DNA from: Kordiimonadales bacterium
GTDB taxonomy: Bacteria > Pseudomonadota > Alphaproteobacteria > Sphingomonadales > Kordiimonadaceae
NCBI GenBank assembly: GCA_002401685.1
Contig: NVTU01000002.1
Span: 44,590 to 108,589, forward strand
Direction of reading: 5' to 3'
DNA length: 64,000 bases
Position numbers and translations under genes: made by a program. Of the stretch, positions 54,776-64,000 are shown in pieces; within the stretch, counting starts at the first letter, position 1, and each line of letters starts with the position of its first letter. The notes below the pieces were generated by a model that did no database searches, was not told where the DNA came from, and worked only from the letters and a program-made list of their open reading frames with translations.

Positions 54776-54809
54776 ATTATACAACAAAGATGGATATTAA
54801 ATGCAGATT
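54776..54809 (-). promoter_or_regulatory. aox promoter with an NsrR-like operator
   Basis: TATAAT (54781-54776) on the minus strand, 52 nt before the aox ATG. Just upstream, 54787-54809 matches the 23-nt NsrR consensus of gammaproteobacteria at 19 positions by my count (both begin AAGATG and share TTAAATGCA), and it overlaps the -10/-35 spacer, a repressing position. Confidence 0.4.
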
Positions 54810-55020
54810 TAAAAGCGTGTCGTTTCGCCGCAGCCCTGCTTGGCGGCAGCGGTGGCTTTCAGCAACTCCAGCATACTACAGCTCGCCAGATATCTGATAT
54901 GCAAAGGTTGAAACAGTGCGCTATAGCGTAGAGGCTGGCCCAATCCTTATAAGAATGCTACATAGCGCCCAAATTGAAGGCGCATTTTGCCTGATGCCTA
55001 TATTATTTGAGAGATTTATA

Positions 55021-55755
55021 ATGAATAGCCCGTTTAAAGCCTGCGCGCTGGCTGCAGCAATCGCTTTCACTTCAGCGCCCTTAGTAGCTGACGATGCCGC
55101 CGACACAGACGCCAAAAGCCCGTGGTCAGGCACTACTGACATCAACGCGCTGATCACCTCAGGCAACAGCAGCCAGACCTCCTTCGGGATTGGCGGCAAA
55201 CTGATCTACGCTGAAGGCCCGGTGAAACACACGGTCACAGGTTTTGCTGATTTTAACAGAAGCAATGGCCTTTCTGACCGCGAACGCTACGGCGCGGCTT
55301 ATAACTTGGCTTACAGCTTATCAGAGCGCACCTTCTTCTCAGGCGATGCATCGTACGAGAGCAACAAGTTCGGTGCCTTTCGCGAGCGTATCGCTGTGGC
55401 AGCTGGTATTGGTTACCATATTTTCGATGACGAAAAATTAAAGCTTACCGTAGAGGCAGCGCCCAGCGTAATTTTCTCCAAGAACTTCGAAGGTGCTGAT
55501 TACGAAAGTGATTTCTCCGCCTTTGTCCGTACCACGACTGAGTTTCAAATTTCGGAAACAACAAAGTTCTCTAACGTCGCCAGCGCTTATTTTGGCGGCA
55601 GAACAATTTTCGAAAACAAGGCCGCCCTGCAGTTTAAAATCATCAAATCACTTTCCAGCAAAATATCCTTCGATGTGCTTTACGACCAAGACGCCCCCGC
55701 CGGTCGCGCCGCCACCGACACCATCGCCCGGGTCGGCGTAAGCTACGGCTTTTAA
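55021..55755 (+). CDS. DUF481-family outer-membrane protein (YdiY-like)
   Basis: 244 aa with a signal peptide (FKACALAAAIAFTSAPLVA) and the repeated beta-strand layout of DUF481 (WSGTTDINALITSGNSSQTS, FADFNRSNGLSDRERYG), ending in VSYGF. Likely a barrel in the outer membrane. GAGAG lies 7 nt before the ATG. It diverges from aox by about 297 bp. The function is unknown. Confidence 0.8.
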   Translation: MNSPFKACALAAAIAFTSAPLVADDAADTDAKSPWSGTTDINALITSGNSSQTSFGIGGKLIYAEGPVKHTVTGFADFNRSNGLSDRERYGAAYNLAYSLSERTFFSGDASYESNKFGAFRERIAVAAGIGYHIFDDEKLKLTVEAAPSVIFSKNFEGADYESDFSAFVRTTTEFQISETTKFSNVASAYFGGRTIFENKAALQFKIIKSLSSKISFDVLYDQDAPAGRAATDTIARVGVSYGF

Positions 55756-55854
55756 AAGCCATAAACACGCACCGCTGGACGGGAACCAACATAGCGGCTA
55801 GGAATACTTTCAAGTAATGTAGATGCCTCAGCGCGAATAAATCGGGAGCCTTCA

Positions 55855-56661
55855 GTGGAAATTGCCAGATCACGGCCAGTAAGAATTGCCTTCGTCATAT
55901 CGCTGATATTGGCGTTGCTTTCGATTACCACTGCACTGCTGATTAAAAATGGTATTTTAGGCGGCGAGCGGCCAACACCCTTCCAACCTACGGCGAATGT
56001 AATGGCGGATGTGGACGCAACGCTGCTGCGGGCTTCGGAGAGCGGCAAGCTCGGCCTTATCATCATGGGCGCAAATTGGTGCCATGACAGCCAGTCACTG
56101 GTTGCGCGCTTGGATGACGATGCGCTGAAGCCATTACTGGATGAAAAATACGTGACCCTGCTGGTTGATGTGGGCGGGCTTGAGCATGTATCAGCCGTGA
56201 TCCAACGGTTCGGAGAACAGGTTATTTACGGCACACCGACAGTGCTTATCGTCGACCCAAAGACAGAAACCCTGATCAATAAATCAAAACTATACCAGTG
56301 GCGCGATGCCTACAGCATTAGCGTGGAAGAAACGGTGAATTATTTCGCTGAGATGGCCGCACGCGGCGACACGCCAGCACCCGAACCTGAAAACGAAGCT
56401 GTACTAGCACTGTTGGCGCAAGTCGACGCGTTCGAAGAAGAACAGTCTAAGCGCATATACACAGCCTTCGCCCTGATCGGCCCCATGGTGGAAATGCCGC
56501 GCAGTGACCGACCTGATAACTTCAACGCGCTGTGGAAAGAGCTGAGCCGCTTCCGCTACCAGATCACCCGAGACCTAACGGCCTTGCGCGCTGAAGCAAA
56601 GACCGCGGATGCCAGCAGCGAGCTTACCTTCCCAACCTACAAGCCCTTTAGCTGGGAATAA
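55855..56661 (+). CDS. Membrane-anchored thioredoxin-like protein with a CxxS site
   Basis: 268 aa: one N-terminal helix (IAFVISLILALLSITTALLI), then a thioredoxin fold: GANWCHDSQSL at the active site and YGTPTVLIVD with the cis-proline. The active site is WCxxS, so a full dithiol/disulfide cycle is not expected; it may act as a mixed-disulfide exchanger or chaperone. The helical tail (~185-268) is unassigned. GTG start with GGGAG 6 nt upstream. The next gene starts 2 nt after its stop. Confidence 0.75.
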   Translation: MEIARSRPVRIAFVISLILALLSITTALLIKNGILGGERPTPFQPTANVMADVDATLLRASESGKLGLIIMGANWCHDSQSLVARLDDDALKPLLDEKYVTLLVDVGGLEHVSAVIQRFGEQVIYGTPTVLIVDPKTETLINKSKLYQWRDAYSISVEETVNYFAEMAARGDTPAPEPENEAVLALLAQVDAFEEEQSKRIYTAFALIGPMVEMPRSDRPDNFNALWKELSRFRYQITRDLTALRAEAKTADASSELTFPTYKPFSWE

Positions 56662-56663
56662 GT

Positions 56664-57284
56664 GTGGTGCTCATTGGGAAAACTGTCAAAAAATTTGGCT
56701 TAATTACAGGATTGATCCTTGGCGGAATACTTCCAGATGAAGGCAGCCCACTTTTAACTCTCGGTGGTGAAGACCCTCAAAATTATCGCCCAGACGTAGA
56801 GGAAGTCTTGCAAGGTTTGCAGGAGAGAGAACTCAATGACCTAGAGGTCGACGCCCAAGTTTATAGGCTCACGGTTCTTCCGTCTTTTGAATATGCTCAT
56901 GTTTTTAGGTTAACCGTTTCACCTTCAGGAACAGCAAGCCTACGCTTTGCTGAAACAGACTGTTGTTTACGCAGTGAGACAGGGAAATTGATCCGACAAT
57001 CCATAATTAATCTAGATAGGTTAGCCACAGAGAAACTAATTAACCTCGTTGATCAATCTAATTTTTGGACATTAAACCAAACCGACCTACCCTTCCATCG
57101 AGAATATGAAGATGCGAAATCTGACGAAATCATCGAGGAAATATGTATGGATGGCTCGCTCTTATGGTTGGAGGGCATTAAAGGCAATAGGTCCAAACGA
57201 TTGTATCATGGATGCCTCAACTCAAACTTTGATCAACTACAGAACGCGCTCACTGCCATAGTTGATCCACTCGCAAGCCAATAA
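56664..57284 (+). CDS. Hypothetical protein, 206 aa
   Basis: Starts with an N-terminal hydrophobic stretch (FGLITGLILGGILP), probably a signal or short anchor. The segment YRLTVLPSFEYAHVFRLTVS and the phrase SNFWTL resemble secreted beta-rich proteins of unknown function. GTG start 2 nt after the thioredoxin-like gene, so translationally coupled. Two adjacent cysteines (DCCLR) are unusual. No function can be given. Confidence 0.6.
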   Translation: MVLIGKTVKKFGLITGLILGGILPDEGSPLLTLGGEDPQNYRPDVEEVLQGLQERELNDLEVDAQVYRLTVLPSFEYAHVFRLTVSPSGTASLRFAETDCCLRSETGKLIRQSIINLDRLATEKLINLVDQSNFWTLNQTDLPFHREYEDAKSDEIIEEICMDGSLLWLEGIKGNRSKRLYHGCLNSNFDQLQNALTAIVDPLASQ

Positions 57285-57391
57285 TTGATTAAAAACCAAG
57301 ACGCACTTACCACAGGTTAATTGACCCACACAGCTCGATTGTATTGCTCTCCATATTTACTTTGTAGAGCCAACCCAGAAAGAAGACACCC

Positions 57392-58039
57392 ATGAGCGAT
57401 AATGACCTTGACGATCTTCTTAAACTGAACCGGTCCTGGGCCAAGTCTATGGTCGACGCCGACGAGCAGTTTTTCACTGATTTGTGTGACCAGCAACAAC
57501 CAAAATACCTGTGGATCGGCTGTTCCGACAGCCGCGTGCCTGCCGCCGAAATTGTTGGCCTGAAGCCCGGTGAGATGTTCGTTCACCGCAACATCGCCAA
57601 TGTGGTGCCGCACAGCGACCTAAACTGTCTCGCGGTTATTCAGTATGCGGTTGAAGTGCTGGACGTTGAGCATATCATTGTCACCGGCCACTATGGCTGC
57701 GGCGGCATCAATGCTGCGATGGAGAAAAAAGACCACGGGCAGATCGACAATTGGCTGGCCCACATCAAAGACATTTACCGCCTAAACTACGACAGGATCA
57801 CGGCCCTGCCAGATCCAGAAGACCGTGCCAATTTGCTGTGCGAACTGAATGTAAGTGCGCAAGTGCGGAATGTTGCCAAAACATCCATTGTGCAAAACGC
57901 GTGGCGGGAAGGTAAAAGCTTGAAAGTGCACGGCTGGGTTTACAGCCTCAAGGACGGCATTTTGCAGGACCTGAAAGTGGGCATCGGCAGCGCCGGGCAG
58001 CTCCATGACGCGTACCGCATCACCGCCGAACTGGAATAA
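57392..58039 (+). CDS. can: Beta-class carbonic anhydrase
   Basis: 215 aa. The zinc site is complete: C44 and D46-R48 (CSDSR), H100 and C103 (HYGCGG). It interconverts CO2 and bicarbonate in the cytoplasm. The length matches E. coli Can, with ligands shifted by two residues. No operon partner. Confidence 0.95.
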   Translation: MSDNDLDDLLKLNRSWAKSMVDADEQFFTDLCDQQQPKYLWIGCSDSRVPAAEIVGLKPGEMFVHRNIANVVPHSDLNCLAVIQYAVEVLDVEHIIVTGHYGCGGINAAMEKKDHGQIDNWLAHIKDIYRLNYDRITALPDPEDRANLLCELNVSAQVRNVAKTSIVQNAWREGKSLKVHGWVYSLKDGILQDLKVGIGSAGQLHDAYRITAELE

Positions 58040-58070
58040 CGGGCGAGCCGAAACAAGACCCAATCGTAAA

Positions 58071-58595
58071 CTATTCTGGCTCGCTGAAATCCACTATTAG
58101 CAGCTCTACTGAACCTTCGAAAGTCGCGGTTTTTACGCCGCCTTTGCCTTCAACATTTACGGTGTTGGTTTGGCTGGGCCACAGCTCGCGCAAGGCGCCG
58201 TGCTTGATGATTAGGCCGGTCAATTTAGGCGGTGTTTCGGTTTCCTGGTAAACCCAGAAAAAACGGCCCTCTAGCTCAAAGCCAACAAGGCCCAGTACAA
58301 TCGGCGTACCGTCGGGATGCGCGATTTTAAAACGGTCGGTCACATAGGTGGCAAACGTTAGCTGGGTTTCATCCTTGGCAAGGATATCAGCGTCTGTACC
58401 AAAAATCATGCGTACGGCGTGTTCAGCATCATGCACTAGAAAACGGTGCGCTACTTCAAGGTTGCCAGTACGCGGGTTGAACAGGATTTTGGTAATCGCT
58501 GTTTTCTGCTCGTGAGCAAAGGTGGGTGCAGAAGCGGGCGCCAAAATGGCACCCGCTATTAGCATTGCTATAAGAAATGTAAGAAAACGTGGCAT
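58071..58595 (-). CDS. Exported DUF6702-family protein
   Basis: 174 aa. Signal peptide (FLTFLIAMLIAGAILAPASA), then FAHEQKTAITKILFNPRTGNLEVAHRFLVHDAEHAVR, typical of DUF6702 proteins that accompany secreted M1 peptidases. The ATG overlaps the M1 stop by one base (TAATG), so the two are coupled. Function unknown. Confidence 0.75.
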   Translation of the reverse strand: MPRFLTFLIAMLIAGAILAPASAPTFAHEQKTAITKILFNPRTGNLEVAHRFLVHDAEHAVRMIFGTDADILAKDETQLTFATYVTDRFKIAHPDGTPIVLGLVGFELEGRFFWVYQETETPPKLTGLIIKHGALRELWPSQTNTVNVEGKGGVKTATFEGSVELLIVDFSEPE

Positions 58596-61066
58596 TAGCT
58601 ATCGTCGCCGTCTTTCTTGTCTTTCTTCTCATCATCTTTGTCTGACTTCAGCTTGGTTGTGCTGTCGTGCATAATATCACGGCGTACATAACCATTACCG
58701 CCACCAGCGCGCTTGAAGGCTTCAACACGGCTAGCCACAATACGGCGTGGGTAAGCGTTGTTATCAACGTTCACGTCAGCTGTTTCCAGATCAGGGTCAA
58801 CCACCACGCTTGTAAGCTCTTTATCAAGGACAAGAAGTTTACGAACAGCATTTGGTGTTCTGCGCCAGATCTCAGCAGGCAGATACATTTTCTCTGTGCT
58901 GCCGTCAGCATATGTAAGGCCAAGGATAATCGGCATTACAAGGCCACCTTTGTTAGAGAACTCAAGAACATAATAGTTCTTGCCGTCACTAACCGCGCGC
59001 TCGAATACACGTTTTTCCCAAGGCTTGAGGCCTTTGAGGAAGCCGTTGTATTTGTTGCGCTCTTTATTGGTAACCGTAAAGCGGTCATTGGTGTCGTAGA
59101 AATCAGATACGTCTTTGTTGCGGTCTATCCACAGAGTGCCAATTTCAGCATTGCGGAGAACGGTAAGCGACTGAGCTTTGCCGTTTTCAGCATCGCGCGC
59201 GGCACTGTAATCGATATCCGGGTTGCCGGTTTTCATTTCAAGCTTTGAAATACGGTCGAGGGATACATCAACATGGTCTGTTGAATAGAACCAACCACGC
59301 CAGAACCAATCAAGGTCAACGCCTGATGCTTCTTCCATAGTGCGGAAGAAATCACTTGGTGTTGGACGTTTGAACATCCAGCGCTGTGCATACTCGCGGA
59401 AAGCAAAATCAAACAGCTCACGGCCAAGAATGGTTTCGCGCAGGATATTAAGCGCAGCAGCAGGCTTGGTATAAGCGTTCGGGCCAAAGCGACGAATGCT
59501 TTCAGAGTTGGTCATGATAGGAACCTGGAACTGGCTTTTCATGTAACCCGTTACGTCGCGTGGCTCAACGCCCCAAGGAATGGTTGGATCCCATTCGCGG
59601 CCAGCAACGCCGTCAAGGAAACTATTCAGGCCTTCATCCATCCATGTCCACTGACGCTCGTCAGAGTTCACGATCATTGGGAAGTATGTATGGCCAACTT
59701 CGTGGATCACAACACCGATAAGGAAACGCTTGGTTGCCTGTGTGTAAGTCTGCGTGCCATCATCATGGATGGTTTCGCGTGGGCCGTTGAAAGTGATCAT
59801 CGGATATTCCATGCCGCCCACAGGGCCGTTCACAGAAATCGCAACTTCATAAGGGTAATCAAACGAGAAGCGGCTATAAACCTCCATCGTATGGATCACG
59901 CTTTCAGTAGAATATTTGCGCCACAGCTCGCCGCCTTCTTTCGGGAAGAAAGACATCGCCATAACCAGCGGCCGAACTTTACCGCCCTGATTGTAACCTT
60001 TGGCGTCCCACGCAAATTTGCGCGATGTAGCCCAGGCGAAATCACGGACGTTAGCCGCAGTGAAGTGCCATGTTTTGGTTTCGTCTGTGCCTTCTTTTTC
60101 GTTCTCTAGCGCTTCAGCCAGTGACACAATGAACACAGGACGTTTGGCAGTTTCAGCTTCTTTAAGACGCTTGCGCTGCTCAGATGTTAGAACCTTCTTG
60201 GCATTCTTTAGCGTACCTGTTGAGGATACGATATGGTCTGCAGGAACCGTCATCTTCACATCATAGTCGCCGAATTCTAGCGTGAACTCACCACCACCCA
60301 TGAACTCTTTGTTGGTCCATGCTTCGTAATCTGTATAAGCGTGCAAGCGTGGGAACCACTGAGCCAGCAAGAAAATATCATTGCCGCCTTCACGTGCATC
60401 CTTCGGGAAATGCTCGTAACCAGAGCGCCCGCCTACAGCATTTGATTCAAGGATATTGTATGCGTAGTCGATCGAAAATTCTGTGCTTGCGCCAGGCTTA
60501 AGTGGCTTAGCCAGATCGATCCGCATATTGGTGCCAACGATTGTGGCTTTCAGATCAGCGCCGCCTTTGGCTTTCACTGATTTAATATCATAGCCCAACG
60601 GCACATCTTGCATAGCCTGCAAGCGGCGCAATTGGCCTAGGCTCATGCGCATTGGTGCGCCGCCGTCACCCGTTGCAACACCAGGGTTACCGTTTGGCGT
60701 ACCGCGGAACGTTGTTGTCAATTCCGCCATGCTATCGGTGCGGAAACGGTTTTGGTCAAGCTGCAACCAAAGGAACTTCAGCGTGTCAGGCGAATTATTG
60801 GTGTAGGTAATGGTTTCAGAACCAGAGATGCGGCGATTAGCCTCATCCAAGGTAACGTTGATTTTATAATCAACTTTTTGCTGCCAGTAAGCATGCCCCG
60901 GTTCGCCGCCCGCTGTGCGGTAGCTGTTTGGTGTTGGCAGTGCCTCATCCAGTTGACGAAACTTATCATCAAATGGCTGTTTGGTTTGTTGAATTGTCTG
61001 CGCAAAGACTGCGGTGCCAGCAAGTGTGGCAATAGCAGCTACAGCGACGATAGTACGACGAAACAT
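58595..61066 (-). CDS. M1-family zinc aminopeptidase, exported
   Basis: 823 aa with a signal peptide (FRRTIVAVAAIATLAGTAVFA). The zinc motif HEVGH (455-459) and E478, with GGMEYP (about 417) in the GAMEN position. It removes N-terminal residues from peptides, probably in the periplasm. AGGGAG lies 8 nt before ATG 61066; a longer frame start at 61120 has no support. Tail is rich in lysine and aspartate. Coupled with the DUF6702 gene. Confidence 0.9.
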   Translation of the reverse strand: MFRRTIVAVAAIATLAGTAVFAQTIQQTKQPFDDKFRQLDEALPTPNSYRTAGGEPGHAYWQQKVDYKINVTLDEANRRISGSETITYTNNSPDTLKFLWLQLDQNRFRTDSMAELTTTFRGTPNGNPGVATGDGGAPMRMSLGQLRRLQAMQDVPLGYDIKSVKAKGGADLKATIVGTNMRIDLAKPLKPGASTEFSIDYAYNILESNAVGGRSGYEHFPKDAREGGNDIFLLAQWFPRLHAYTDYEAWTNKEFMGGGEFTLEFGDYDVKMTVPADHIVSSTGTLKNAKKVLTSEQRKRLKEAETAKRPVFIVSLAEALENEKEGTDETKTWHFTAANVRDFAWATSRKFAWDAKGYNQGGKVRPLVMAMSFFPKEGGELWRKYSTESVIHTMEVYSRFSFDYPYEVAISVNGPVGGMEYPMITFNGPRETIHDDGTQTYTQATKRFLIGVVIHEVGHTYFPMIVNSDERQWTWMDEGLNSFLDGVAGREWDPTIPWGVEPRDVTGYMKSQFQVPIMTNSESIRRFGPNAYTKPAAALNILRETILGRELFDFAFREYAQRWMFKRPTPSDFFRTMEEASGVDLDWFWRGWFYSTDHVDVSLDRISKLEMKTGNPDIDYSAARDAENGKAQSLTVLRNAEIGTLWIDRNKDVSDFYDTNDRFTVTNKERNKYNGFLKGLKPWEKRVFERAVSDGKNYYVLEFSNKGGLVMPIILGLTYADGSTEKMYLPAEIWRRTPNAVRKLLVLDKELTSVVVDPDLETADVNVDNNAYPRRIVASRVEAFKRAGGGNGYVRRDIMHDSTTKLKSDKDDEKKDKKDGDDS

Positions 61067-61344
61067 CCCGTATTCTCCCTGATACTGAACCGGTAAAAGC
61101 CTAACGTATGCAGCCTTCACCCCCTAGTTGGCCATGACCATAGGCATTCTCAGGAAAACGACAAGTATCATCTGCAACTGTTTGCCATTCTTTCACTAAA
61201 GTTTACGGGAACGGGTTTTTGCGCCTCAAACAGCTTAATTATACTGTGTCGGGAGCGTATATTTACTTACGTCCTGTTCAAATACGCCGCACGGTTCGAA
61301 TCGCCAACCTTATCTAACGATTCGATAGAGACGGCGTTTCGCCC

Positions 61345-63759
61345 TCAATCGTGGCGCAAGGACGTGACCGGAGTTCGCCGTGCAACCCGCACCGCGTGGC
61401 CCATCACCGTAACCCACGACAGCATCAACACCGCGCTGCCCGCGGCTGCAAAAATCCACAGGCTCAAATCGATGCGCTCAGCAAAGCCCTTCAGCCACTG
61501 ATCCATGAAGTAATAAACCAGCGGCCATGCAATGAGGTTGGCCAGCAGCACAGGTTTTGAGAATTGCCAGATCATCAACCGCACAATGCCAAATACATTT
61601 GCGCCCAAGACCTTCCGTAGGCCAATTTCTTTGGTACGCCGTTCCGCGTTGAATGCCGCCAATCCGAACAACCCCAGCGCAGAGACAAAAAGGGCGAGAC
61701 CGGAGAAAGTACTCAGCATTTCCTGCGTCAGCTTATCTCGCCGGTACAAGCCCGAAAGTGCTTCGTCGACGTAGGTTATGGTCATGGTGCGGTCGGGGTA
61801 GAATTCCTGCCACAGTGCGCCCAAATCACGGGTGAAGGTGGAAGCTGACACAGTGTTGACACGCGCCGTTAAGGCAAAGGAAAACTCCAGATCTACGTAA
61901 TAAGCCATCGGCGGCGTGACGTCTTTTGACGATACCAAACGCAAGTCACCAACAACGCCGACAATCGTATAAGTATCGCCGCGCAGTTTAAGCGCCTGCC
62001 CTATTGCTGCGTCAGCATTTGCATACCCGAACGCCTTCACGGCGGATTGGCTGATCACCAGCGTGTTTTCCTCAGCACCGTAGGCCTCGCCGTGCTCCCG
62101 CCCTGCTATAATCGGCACACCGAGTACAGAGAAATAGTCATAGCCCGCGCCCATGATGCCCACTTCAACCGGGCCAGTTGCTTCAAAAGCCGTGGGGATC
62201 ATTTCCACTTTCTGCAAACGGCTCTGCACTGGCAAGCCGCGCGCACGGGACACCATCTGCACATCAGGCAGGTTATCCAACCGCTGCTGGAACACTTCAG
62301 AATTAGGGAACATACCTTCGCCGGTACCTATAACGATGCTTACTAAGCCGTCCCGCTCGAAGCCTGTATCAAGGCTTTCCGAGTAGCTGATTTGCCGGTT
62401 GATCACGAGTGTTGCGATGATCAGCGCGATCGAAACCGTGAACTGGAAGATGACCAGCACCTGATTAAGCTTGCCGCCCGCGCCGATACTGCCGCGCCCG
62501 CCGCCAAGAATACTGCTTGGCCGGCTTGAGGACAGAACCACGGCAGGGTAAAGCCCCGCGACAAGACCGAGGCCAACCGCGAGCCCCGTAAAGGCAAGGA
62601 TTGACGACGGCGCGTAAATATCAACGGATATTTCATGCACCACCAAGGTCTCAAACCAAGGCATGGCAAAATCAACCATTACAAGGGCTGCAAGCAGCGC
62701 CAGCAGGGACAAAGCCACCGCCTCACCAAGATACTGCGTGATCAGCTGGTGACGTGCGCCGCCCAGCACTTTGCGAAGCGCAACTTCGCGCTGGCGTTTC
62801 AATGCCTGCGCCAAAGAAAGATTTACAAAATTGACGCAAGCAACGCCTACAATCACCACCGCAAGCGCTCCAATGGCCCAGAGTAGTGCTGGACTAACGG
62901 CATTCGACTGAAAGCCTGAGAACTGCGAAAGATGCACATCGCGGATATTACCAAGCGTATAGGTAAAGACCTCGCTGGCTTTCATGTCAGGGAACCGAGG
63001 CAGCTCTGTTGCAACGCGATCAAGAAATGCAGGGAACCGGGCTTCGAGCGCCCGAGGGTCCACGCCCGGCGCCAACCGCAGGTTCACTTCACCCAGCAGA
63101 TAATTCCAATTTCCTGTCATGCCTGCCTGCATGCCTTCGGTCCAGTCCTCAAGCTGAAATTCAGTGATGACCTCAAGCACATGGCCGCTGTTGGTGGGCA
63201 CATCCTTGAATACGGCGGTGACAACGAAGTCCCTGCCCAGGCTCGCCGCCCTGAATGTCTTGCCTAGATACGGGCCTTCGCCGAAATACGTGTAGGCGGA
63301 TGTCTCGCTAAGCGCGGCACTATTCGGGCCTGTAACGGCAGTTTCCTGGCTGCCTTCCACGTAATCCAGTTGGTAAATTTTTGTGAAGTCCTGCTCTACA
63401 AAACTCAGCCGTGCGGTGAATAATTTATCGTCCACAGTGATCGGCCTGCCGAGCCCTTCAAAGGTGTAAGAGGCGGCTATAATTTCATCGGGAAAATTCG
63501 CAAGCAAGGCTTCTTTGGCAAGCATCGCGCCTTGCCCCGTGCGCCGCACTGTACCGTCTGCCTGCGTTACCGTGGTGTTCAGCCGGTAAATATCCTCTAC
63601 ACCGGGCCAAAAGGTATCGTACGAGGTTTCGTCGTTGATAAGGAGGGAGATCAACATCGCACCCGCCAGGCCCAGCGACAAGCCGCCCAAATTTACAATT
63701 GAGTAGAGCCGGTTCTTTATGATCACGCGAAAGGCGGTGGTAATATAATGCTTAAACAT
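61345..63759 (-). CDS. ABC transporter permease, MacB/FtsX type
   Basis: 804 aa with two MacB_PCD-FtsX units: N-terminal helix and MacB periplasmic core (~20-260), FtsX helices (~280-400), then a second core (~430-660) and helices to the C-terminus. Motifs such as AFRVIIKNRLYSIVNLGGLSLGLA and RREVALRKVLGGARHQLITQYL are typical. It has no ATP-binding domain; the partner ATPase is not in the window. It may export lipoproteins, antibiotics or peptides. Confidence 0.8.
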   Translation of the reverse strand: MFKHYITTAFRVIIKNRLYSIVNLGGLSLGLAGAMLISLLINDETSYDTFWPGVEDIYRLNTTVTQADGTVRRTGQGAMLAKEALLANFPDEIIAASYTFEGLGRPITVDDKLFTARLSFVEQDFTKIYQLDYVEGSQETAVTGPNSAALSETSAYTYFGEGPYLGKTFRAASLGRDFVVTAVFKDVPTNSGHVLEVITEFQLEDWTEGMQAGMTGNWNYLLGEVNLRLAPGVDPRALEARFPAFLDRVATELPRFPDMKASEVFTYTLGNIRDVHLSQFSGFQSNAVSPALLWAIGALAVVIVGVACVNFVNLSLAQALKRQREVALRKVLGGARHQLITQYLGEAVALSLLALLAALVMVDFAMPWFETLVVHEISVDIYAPSSILAFTGLAVGLGLVAGLYPAVVLSSSRPSSILGGGRGSIGAGGKLNQVLVIFQFTVSIALIIATLVINRQISYSESLDTGFERDGLVSIVIGTGEGMFPNSEVFQQRLDNLPDVQMVSRARGLPVQSRLQKVEMIPTAFEATGPVEVGIMGAGYDYFSVLGVPIIAGREHGEAYGAEENTLVISQSAVKAFGYANADAAIGQALKLRGDTYTIVGVVGDLRLVSSKDVTPPMAYYVDLEFSFALTARVNTVSASTFTRDLGALWQEFYPDRTMTITYVDEALSGLYRRDKLTQEMLSTFSGLALFVSALGLFGLAAFNAERRTKEIGLRKVLGANVFGIVRLMIWQFSKPVLLANLIAWPLVYYFMDQWLKGFAERIDLSLWIFAAAGSAVLMLSWVTVMGHAVRVARRTPVTSLRHD

Positions 63760-64000
63760 GCCGGTTTCCTCAACGCTGTGTCGGCCAAGACCATTTTTAG
63801 GGACTGATGCCGTTTATTGGTTTTACGAGAAGGCACCCTTCAACAACAGTCAGAGCAAGTGAACCTCCCGAAGCCTGAAGAGGCCAACGCGCAAGGTGAA
63901 CGGACTAAAGAAGGGGATGGCAGTCCGCGCCACTATGAACAAAAAAGTCAGTAGCTGGCCTTTTGAGGCAACAAAGCTATAGTCATTTCTAATCAGACAC

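Noticed and set aside
58030-58085. Inverted GGCGAGCC/GGCTCGC between can and the DUF6702 gene as a two-way terminator
   Set aside because: The loop is about 29 nt and there is no T-run.
1-64000. tRNA, rRNA, IS elements, prophage or integrase genes
   Set aside because: None seen on either strand; no transposase, integrase or attachment repeats recognised.

Overview
The window looks like a chromosome segment of a marine-type alphaproteobacterium. I infer this from the FdsGBA NAD-linked formate dehydrogenase with FdhD, an Atm1-type ABC exporter, DUF6356 and DUF6702 proteins, an alternative oxidase, a FecI/FecR/TonB-receptor unit and several secreted peptidases. Kordiimonadales or sphingomonad-like is a guess. 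There is no rRNA, tRNA, insertion sequence, phage or CRISPR array. Genes lie mostly on the minus strand in short operons with ATGA or TAATG overlaps.

Layout. 1-0.8 kb: 5' part of preT (pyrimidine catabolism) behind a RutR-like palindrome. 1.0-5.6 kb: ECF sigma, FecR and a TonB receptor whose STN domain is joined to the barrel across an A8 tract. 5.8-11.5 kb: outer-membrane barrel, LolA-like lipoprotein-sorting protein and MMPL/RND exporter with a divergent LysR gene. 12.2-19.4 kb: fdhD-fdsA-fdsB-fdsG preceded by a degenerate PAS-GGDEF-EAL protein. 19.6-20.4 kb: ArsR/SRPBCC pair with a 28-bp operator over the promoter. 20.5-31.3 kb: secreted amidohydrolase, S26 peptidase homologue, M16 peptidase, fatty acid desaturase, solute-binding protein and Sel1-repeat protein. 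31.6-37.2 kb: Atm1-like exporter, YeiH-like permease, DUF6356 protein and a LytS/LytTR two-component pair. 37.7-40.9 kb: a run of very small, mostly membrane ORFs plus a 53-aa HTH-like ORF, headed by a probable small RNA of about 185 nt. 41-48 kb: S9 peptidase, a YtrA-like GntR/ABC operon with two identical operators, a uracil-DNA glycosylase-like gene and a winged-helix regulator. 48-64 kb: beta-propeller/amidohydrolase, aminotransferase, an AOX plus YeaR-like (DUF1971) pair behind an NsrR-like site, DUF481, thioredoxin-like protein, carbonic anhydrase, M1 peptidase and a MacB/FtsX-type permease.

Most noteworthy: (1) the homopolymer junction in the TonB receptor, where any one-base slip splits it into a separate STN protein and a complete receptor with its own ribosome site and signal peptide; (2) the likely NO-responsive AOX/YeaR unit; (3) the small-membrane-protein cluster with a repeated intergenic motif; (4) the putative 6S-like RNA; (5) the apparently catalytically dead GGDEF-EAL protein next to formate dehydrogenase. 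All family calls come from reading motifs by eye; no database search was possible.
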